From NCBI GenBank assembly GCA_001630475.1, contig KV419404.1:230225-294224 (forward strand): a DNA stretch of 64,000 nucleotides. Reading direction: 5' to 3'. A program made the position numbers and the translations under genes. The notes under the pieces were generated by a model that ran no database searches, was not told the origin of the DNA, and saw only the letters and a list, made by a program, of their open reading frames with translations. How positions within the stretch are numbered: position 1 is the stretch's first letter; each line of letters starts with the position of its first letter. Source of the DNA: Sistotremastrum niveocremeum HHB9708 (lineage: Eukaryota; Basidiomycota; Agaricomycetes; Sistotremastrales; Sistotremastraceae). Below, piece after piece: positions 57,524-64,000 of the stretch.

Positions 57524-58885
57524 ATGGATACTTCGTGGTGTAGTTGCGGAACGTACATCGGCGACGAAGACGGCTCTTCCTGTCTTCAATGCAGATCATC
57601 CAACTCCAACTCCACCGACACTCACTCACTCTTCACAACCGACCTCGTCGTGCCCAACGCCGAACTATGGGTAAACACCGGTGATCAAGGTATACTTCAC
57701 TGGGCTACACTCATCCCTTACGGCGCTGCACCACTCTACGAAACACCTTCATCACCTCCCGCATCACCTTCACTATCCTCTGTTAGCATTCGCCCACCTT
57801 CGATCCGCACACGACATTCATGGCCTCTTCCACTCTCCCAATCTCTCTCCCATAATACCTCACACAATACTTCACATCATGGCACCCACCCACACGCACA
57901 TTCACCCCGTGCATTCCATCCATCACCTTCTCATCCCGTTCCTCCCTCCCTCACTATCCTACCCGAATTCGAAGATGACGATTTCACAGGGACAGATTTC
58001 TCCCGTGCAGTCTCATGCATCCAATCATCCACCGAACCATGCACTCCCGAAGCTCCTCCAACACGAGTCACATCTTCCTCCAAAATCAGCATGAACATGG
58101 GGATGGGCATGAATTCGAAGGAGATCACCAAAAGCGCAGTGACGCCTCTCGAGTATCCCTCACACAAAGACCTAGACGACGACGTATCGACTCTCAATTC
58201 GAATCTACTCGATAGAGAGGACGGAGCGATACCAGCTCTCCACGCGCATATCCAACAACAAGCGCAGAAATCGACACTCTTCTCTACTCGTCCACTACCT
58301 CGTAAACCCCTCCTCACCGTCGTCTCCAAGCCCCCATCACAATCACACACCCATGCATCGTCAAGCAAGAATGAACGAGAGAGGACGCCGACGAAGGCTG
58401 GGAGACCTCGAGCGCATACAGCATCTGCTGTACCTACCCTTGATGCCTACGGAGTCGGAGGGGGAGCGAGGGAGAAGACGAGCAGTACGATTGGTCGAGC
58501 AGGGGCGGGTTATAGGAAACCTATCTCAGGATTCCCTACACCTTCATCATTCGGCTATACACGCGCAGAGTTGCTCCAATCTCTAAACGACGGATTTCCA
58601 AAGCGAGTCTCAGCAGGAGCGGCGGCGATCGCTGATCCCAGGGAAGACCCTTCGACGCATATCCCTCTTCCGCCTAGACCCTATCCTTCACATATGAACG
58701 CCAACGCGAATGAACGGAGTCGGGGAAGACCTATTGTTCGCGTTCCACTTGGGAACAGCAATAGCAACGATCATCGTCTGGGCCCTCGAGATCTAGGGAG
58801 AGAGAGGGATAGGGAGGTTTCGAGGAGTGGGAGAAGAGAATATTTCCGCTCGTCGACTGATCACGGTCATGCTAACGGTCGATAG
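57524..58885 (+). CDS. Ser/Pro/His-rich protein with ECL1-like N-terminal Cys motif
   Basis: An uninterrupted 453-codon frame. The first residues MDTSWCSCGTYIGDEDGSSC, then LQC, give W-C-x-C followed by CxxC, resembling the short zinc-binding head of fungal Ecl1-type life-span regulators. The rest is disordered: Ser/Pro/His-rich blocks, an acidic EFEDDDFTGTDF stretch, and a C-terminus rich in Arg (RERDREVSRSGRREYFRSST). No catalytic domain. The ECL1 link rests only on the short Cys pattern; it could equally be an unrelated lineage-specific regulator. Confidence 0.6.
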   Translation: MDTSWCSCGTYIGDEDGSSCLQCRSSNSNSTDTHSLFTTDLVVPNAELWVNTGDQGILHWATLIPYGAAPLYETPSSPPASPSLSSVSIRPPSIRTRHSWPLPLSQSLSHNTSHNTSHHGTHPHAHSPRAFHPSPSHPVPPSLTILPEFEDDDFTGTDFSRAVSCIQSSTEPCTPEAPPTRVTSSSKISMNMGMGMNSKEITKSAVTPLEYPSHKDLDDDVSTLNSNLLDREDGAIPALHAHIQQQAQKSTLFSTRPLPRKPLLTVVSKPPSQSHTHASSSKNERERTPTKAGRPRAHTASAVPTLDAYGVGGGAREKTSSTIGRAGAGYRKPISGFPTPSSFGYTRAELLQSLNDGFPKRVSAGAAAIADPREDPSTHIPLPPRPYPSHMNANANERSRGRPIVRVPLGNSNSNDHRLGPRDLGRERDREVSRSGRREYFRSSTDHGHANGR

Positions 58886-59023
58886 ACCCTCGAACAACCC
58901 CTCGAACACTCGTCTAACACTCGTCGAACAGTCGCTTCGCATCATTGCTTCCTCACGCTTACTTGTAAAAATCTTGGCTGATCCCATCAAAAAAGGCTCG
59001 AAGGCCTTACTCACTCCAGCTAC

Positions 59024-59048
59024 CCATCCACCCATCCATCCATCCATC
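59024..59048. repeat. ATCC/CATC tetranucleotide microsatellite
   Basis: CCATCCATCCATC-type run; a second, similar run lies at about 59170-59190. Confidence 0.75.
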
Positions 59049-61026
59049 TTTCCTCGATCCTCGAATCATCTATCCCATCATTTACACCCTCACCCTCGTC
59101 ATATTCGTTCCATTCATCCTCCACTCACCTTTCCCTTTCCTTTCTCTCTCTCCTGATTGTATCCATCAGCATCCATCCATCCATCCATCGCTCCTGCATT
59201 GTTTCTGTTTCCCCGCACGCATTCTTCTGTTCTGTTGTCTTCTGTCTTGTTATACTAGATCTTTTTCGTTTTTCATTCTTCGTTTCGTTCTTCGAGGCGA
59301 GCCTAGTGCGAAGCCCCCACCATCATTATTTCTTTCAATTTCCACCAATTTCACCAATTTCCACCAATTTCTTTCGTCTGCATTTTACACAAGACCTATC
59401 ACACGCACGCACGCTTCCACGTCTTGTTTTTTTTGTTTCTTTCGGAAGCCATCATACCATTTTTGAGACCAGTCGAGACGAGAAGAGTCAGAATTATGTA
59501 TGTATACTTACATAGAGCATCGCATTAGAAAAGAATCAAAAGTGCTGTGGGAACGCTTCACTTCATCGTCTATCGTCTGAGTCTGAGTTTTGATCATAAG
59601 AAATGAGAATTGAGAAGGGAGTGTGCAGGGTAGACGCGACGGTGCCGGAGATGAAGAGCGAAGCGAGTGACTCCGTGTGATTACACTATGATTTGCACGA
59701 ATGCCTCGAATGCCGAGGAGGTAAGCGAAGCTGCTTGCTTTGTGCATTGTCCAAGTCATCAAGTCAGCACAGCTCAGGGACTCGTCGGAATCTCGAATCT
59801 GAAAGGATCACTTAGTTCTTAGTCAATTTATTCAATTCGATCGGAGAGACATGACCTTCTTTGGATATCTTATCTCGGGCACATCCGATCAGTATCAATC
59901 TTCGAATTTCTGCGTGGAACAGTGGAACAGTGAGCGGGAGACGCCGAGGTTAGCCTCCTTTGATAGGGTTCCTTTGACAGGGCTTTTGGGCTTTTGGGAT
60001 GGCGATGGGTCGGGGACCGCGTCAGTCACGTCGTGCGCAAATATTCGGCTGCGAGACTACGAGTGCGAGTGTGTGGGTTCGGCGATCGACGAGGGCCGAC
60101 GTGCTAGTGCTAGTGCTAGTTTCGCTTGAGACTTTGACCCGCCATTCGCGCATGCCGAGCGAGAGAGAAATAATGCCGGTTCTGTTCTGAGGAATGGAAT
60201 GTTCTCCAACTTGAACTCAATGAGTTCGATAAGACGCCCGTCCTCAGTCAGTCAGGCACAATTCCCTCGTCGACCTTCTTTCCATCCCATTCAGCTCTCT
60301 CACTCGCTCGCTCGGTTGCATGGGATGAAATGGCTGGGTGATCATGAAAGAATATTCATGTGAAAGGTGATGGTCTGATCGCTTTGCCTTTGCCTTGGCA
60401 AACCTTGCAATTAAATTCTGACACGATCATCATTAGAAAGCCACCGGATGACCCATCCCTCTCTCCCGCTAACCTCTTTTATACAACGACCTTAACGCCT
60501 TAGCTCGCTCCATCTCTTCGGGTCTCTGGTCTCGACGAACATGCATGACCATCCTCTGGCAAATTCCGAGATATATTCTCGTCCTCGCACTAGTGCTTTT
60601 CTGAAGCCTTTTCCTTTTTCTTGTTCTCCACAACTCGGCCGTCTCTCTTTCCGGGGCAATTTGCGCAACGCCAATTTATCACTCGAGTGGAATGTGGAAC
60701 TTCGCAGAAGTGTCCTCGGATCGCCCTAGTCGCGATGCGACGAACACTAGAATCGATTCAGACGGCGAGTCTCGGCGGCGGCTTGAAGGGCTTCCCCAGG
60801 GACACCCGTACGACGGACTCGGACTGTCGAAATAGACTTGCTCTATGTCATACCTTAACTCCCCTCTGCCGAGCCCATCTCTTCCCCAAGCTTTCCCTAC
60901 CCTACCCTATAAGGCACCACTGCTAGAACCCCTCGACGCCACAAAGCTCTTGCACTCAACACCCCCGATCACACGCCCAGGTACCAATAGTCCAATAGCC
61001 ATTCACCGGTTCGCACCATAATCGGC

Positions 61027-61068
61027 TATCCCATCTTATCCCATCCCATCTTATCCCATCTTATCCCG
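61027..61068. repeat. 10-bp tandem repeat (ATCTTATCCC units)
   Basis: Four or so imperfect copies of ATCCCATCTT / ATCTTATCCC in a row. Confidence 0.75.
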
Positions 61069-61885
61069 CTCTATAACGTCTTCTTTGCTGTTAAGATCTT
61101 AAGCCTTGCTTATCGCCCGACGACGACTTTGATTTTCCCGCTCAGAACAGAACCCATCGCATCGATATCCTGACCTCTCGAGACTCTCGAGACTGAAGTC
61201 TTCGTGTCCAGCCTATTATATCGCCCTCCGTTCCCGACAGGACCCGACTGACGCCGTCCGACTTCAGACTCAGAGCCAGCGACGAGGTACTTTTATCCGA
61301 CTTACTAGTACTTGGTCCTCGAGCCTGAAGCATCATTCATTGCGACATCTTGCGTTGCTGAGCCAAGAGCGCTGGCTGGCTTACAATAGGGCCCTCTCCT
61401 GAGATGTTATGATCCCGATGTTTCAGCCTTTTTTCAGCGCGTCGAAACTTGACAGGATCCAGAACAAAAGAACGAATCTCGCCATCGCCATCTTGTCCTG
61501 GGCCCTGAAAATGCAGATTTGCATCCGTGTTCCACGTTCCACGCGCGCAGCACGAGTAGAGCTCAGATCTCCATTACGGAGCTCGCTACGAATGTTGCAC
61601 AACTGTATTGACACATTTTTATTTACATGTTCTCGGTCTCGCCTTTTTGTCATGTCATATCAGATCAGAAAATAAGCGATGTACAGTTGTACAGTAACGA
61701 CACAGTGACAATATGAGTGTGATTTTCGAGTTGCTTTCTCAGCGGTGTAAATGCGGCTCTGTCAAAAGATCTAGAGCGAGATCATAACATGAAACCCAGT
61801 CCCATAAGGCAGCCACACTTCGTCCTGTCCGAGACTCAACGGCAGTACTCGGTTATATCGAGGCAAAGGCCACCGAGGAGAACTT

Positions 61886-62701
61886 CTAAGGTCGAGGTGG
61901 GAAACTGTTCAGTCACCGAGAAAAAAGTGAGCTTCATTTCAGGATGACCATACGGAGAGCATAGAGAGGACATACCCAGGAGGAGGAGGACCCCCGAAGC
62001 CCGGAGGAGGGCCACCCATAGGAGGCATACCAGGTGGGAAACCTGGAGGAGGACCGCCAAAGCCTGGTGGTGGAGGACCTGGCATTCCCGGAGGACCAAA
62101 GGGCATAGGCGGGCGAGGAGGACCTAGAAGATGTCTTAGTCGCATATTATGGGTTATGTTGTAGCGATGGGGAATTTACCTGGCATCATTCCAACGCCAC
62201 GACCGGCAGGCATGCCTCGGCCAGGACCAGGAGGCAACTACGCCACAAAGTAATAAGAAAAGAAGAGAAAAGAATCAGCTAGAGGTAATTTGACTGAATT
62301 TGGGATTGGAAACTCACAGCACCCTTTTTATCTTCCTCTACGACGGGAGGAGGACCCTCAACGCTGATACTGACGACGATCTCTCCGCGCAAAATAACGA
62401 GTCCTAGTGAACGTTTGATCTCTTGTTCTTGTCGAGGTTCCGCCGTGTCTCCAGTTTTCTTCTTTGGCCTTACGCGTCGGAATTCTTCACATTCGGCCAG
62501 GACGAGGTTCATATGTTTGTCGTATGCGAGCATTTGACCAATGAGAGCACGACCGTCGTTCAGAGTCACTTTTAATCGCCAGTTGATGAGCGACAGCATC
62601 TTGCCGCCTTTGGCTTTTGGAGGAGGCTACAACCAAGTAAAATTCATACATTAGTTTCCTGCACTCTTTTCATAGACGAAAACGTGTTTAGGACTCACCA
62701 T
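61886..62701 (-). CDS. SMB1: Spliceosomal core protein SmB
   Basis: Sm-ring subunit of U1, U2, U4 and U5 snRNPs. The first exon is just the ATG (62699-62701); intron 62627-62698 follows directly, giving M-PPPKAKGGKMLSLINWRLK. Sm1 motif: VTLNDGRALIGQMLAYDKHM, then NLVLAECEEFRRVRPKK. Sm2: RSLGLVILRGEIVVSISVEG. The tail is Pro/Gly/Met-rich (GPPPPGFGGPPPGFPPGMPP) as in SmB, ending GFPPRP. It diverges from the nitronate monooxygenase gene, with 77 bp between starts. Confidence 0.93.
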
Positions 62702-62778
62702 GATTGCGGCTGGGTGGTTTGACGACGACGGCAAGCTCTTGCCAAACAAGCGTCAACATCTTCTTCGCCTTCACTCAA
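62702..62778. promoter_or_regulatory. Very short divergent promoter, SMB1 / nitronate monooxygenase
   Basis: 77 bp between start codons. No TATA box is visible. Confidence 0.35.
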
Positions 62779-64000
62779 ATGCAAGCTCTGACGACTCGTG
62801 TGACGAGGCTGCTCCGTGAGCCTTGAGGCCATCGACGCAGTCTTGAAAAAGCTACATGTGTGACAGGTTGCAAGACTCCAATTATTCTGCCTCCCATGGC
62901 AGGAGCTGGAGGCGGTCTATTGGCAGCTCGGGTCTCTCTTGCCGGTGGCTTTGGGTTTATTCCCGCAGGTTCGTCAAAAGAATTATCAAGCTTGTACAGA
63001 AGATGAAGACGTTGGCTTCTTTGAAGGATATGGTTCTATAGACTCTTTCCGGTCCGAACTGAGCTTGGCCAAGTCAACGATTCTCGACGCTCAGGCTGAA
63101 GCCGCTGAACCCTCCGGCGATCCTCCTGGTTTTGGCGTTGGCCTTATGGGGTGGCAACTCGACCATCCAAATGACAATTCGAGCGTTCCTCGTCAGGCTC
63201 TTCGCCATGCTCTCGAGTCGCGCGTCGCGTCCATATGGCTTTCATTCGGTTCTTCACTCGGCGACTGGGTTCGATATATACGATCGCATGACAAGGACGT
63301 CGTGATTACTGTCCTTGTGAACTCCGTCGACGAAGCTATTCAAGCCGCGAACGAATGGAAGGTCGATCTATTGGTTGCACAAGGTGCATATACGTCTCCA
63401 TGCTATTCGTGCCTGTCTTTCCTTCTGGTTTCTCGTGTTTATCATTGTTTTAATGCCTCACATCTCGCAGGCATAGAGTCCGGTGGACATGGAGGCGCTT
63501 ATGCACCTCCGTTACTCTCACTCGTACCTGGGATTCTTACTGCGCTGCCCAACGGTCCGCCGGTATTAGCCGCAGGTGGTCTCGCAACAGGAAGCCACCT
63601 TGCTTCTATGCTCGCATTGGGTGCAGAAGGCGTTGTCTACGGCACCAGATTTTTACTTACCGATGAGAGCTTTTATAACCATGTGCAGAAGCAGGCTCTT
63701 CTAGAGGCGTCATCAACTTCCACTGTTCGCACCAAGATCTTTGATGAGGTGAGATGTTATAAGATCGCCGTCTCGTTATCCTTCTTTGGGCATACTGGAC
63801 ATAACTTCATGATAGGTACGGGGAACCACCAGTTGGCCCGACGGTGTCGATGGACGAGCGTTACGCAATATGACGATCGAGGAAGCTGGTGTCTATTCAC
63901 TTGAAGAACGCAAGGAACGCTTTCAAAATGCCATTCGCCAGAACGATAAAGACAGAATTCTCGTATGGGCCGGTACAGGAGTGGGCCTCATGAAAGCCGT
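62779..64000 (+). CDS. Nitronate monooxygenase (partial, runs off right edge)
   Basis: FMN enzyme of the 2-nitropropane dioxygenase family that oxidises nitronates. Start MQALTTRVTRLL joined by intron 62816-62866 to RCKTPIILPPMAGAGGGLLA and RVSLAGGFGFIPA. A 31-nt intron follows. Then DPPGFGVGLMGWQLDH, RVASIWLSFGSSLGDWV, ITVLVNSVDEAIQAANEWKV and VAQ-GIESGGHGG. AYAPPLLSLVP, VLAAGGLATGSHLASMLALG and AEGVVYGTRFLLTDES follow. The FMN-phosphate loops and the GHGG element are present. The last visible residues are WAGTGVGLMKAV. Confidence 0.9.

Larger units (their letters stand above)
58886..61885. other. Long gene-poor stretch
   Basis: Three kilobases with no recognised protein or RNA gene. Pyrimidine-rich simple sequence dominates 58900-59450 (ATCC runs, TTTCACCAATTTCC repeats). 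Short repeats occur at 60100-60120 (GTGCTA) and 61027-61068. Open frames here are short and compositionally biased. Confidence 0.5.

Noticed and set aside
1-64000. CRISPR arrays, bacterial operons, ribosome binding sites
   Set aside because: The window is clearly nuclear fungal DNA; no direct-repeat/spacer array was seen.
1-64000. Retroviral, LTR or other virus-derived elements
   Set aside because: No long terminal repeats and no reverse-transcriptase, integrase or capsid-like motifs were recognised by eye.

Overview
The window is nuclear DNA of a filamentous basidiomycete fungus, most likely an agaricomycete. The signs are protein-coding genes cut by many introns of about 40-60 nt, dense packing on both strands, and gene families with basidiomycete-type architecture: SAGA Spt20, Arp9, DASH Hsk3, Shr3, Bem3, Vms1 and an Fe-S L-serine dehydratase. 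I recognise no rRNA, tRNA, CRISPR array, or viral or LTR element. Gene models below were built by hand from GT-AG junctions and family conservation. Outer coordinates run from start codon to stop codon unless stated.

Layout. 0-12.7 kb: a membrane-anchored GH18 chitinase (cut by the left edge), a TPR protein, TIM23, phosphomannomutase, VMS1, a BAG/IQ protein, and two SDR paralogues that flank ZIM17. 12.7-20.4 kb is looser and accessory-like. It holds a fragment of an oxidosqualene cyclase gene, a decayed third SDR, an F-box-like gene with an acidic repeat, and a ~0.2 kb imperfect inverted repeat. 20.4-45.2 kb is compact housekeeping sequence: ERG7-type lanosterol synthase, ARP9, TIM44, a GRAM-TBC-EF-hand RabGAP, HGH1, SPT20, ADE16, an HD-domain 5'-deoxynucleotidase, BFR2, RHO3 and L-serine dehydratase. 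47-64 kb: BEM3-like RhoGAP, SHR3, HSK3, an RKM4-like SET methyltransferase, an ECL1-like Ser/Pro-rich protein, SMB1 and a nitronate monooxygenase cut by the right edge, with a ~3 kb gene-poor stretch at 58.9-61.9 kb.

Themes. Three parts of the mitochondrial TIM23/PAM import pathway (TIM23, ZIM17, TIM44) lie within 24 kb, among other proteostasis genes (VMS1, BAG protein, HGH1, SHR3). Several gene pairs are divergent, with only ~80-140 bp between start codons. The most notable observations are a 5-nt microexon in the TBC gene, a 9-nt microexon in the serine dehydratase gene, a DCTGE catalytic motif (usually DCTAE) and a GC-AG intron in the cyclase, and a composite OSC/SDR relic block. I did not find a convincing wholly new system.
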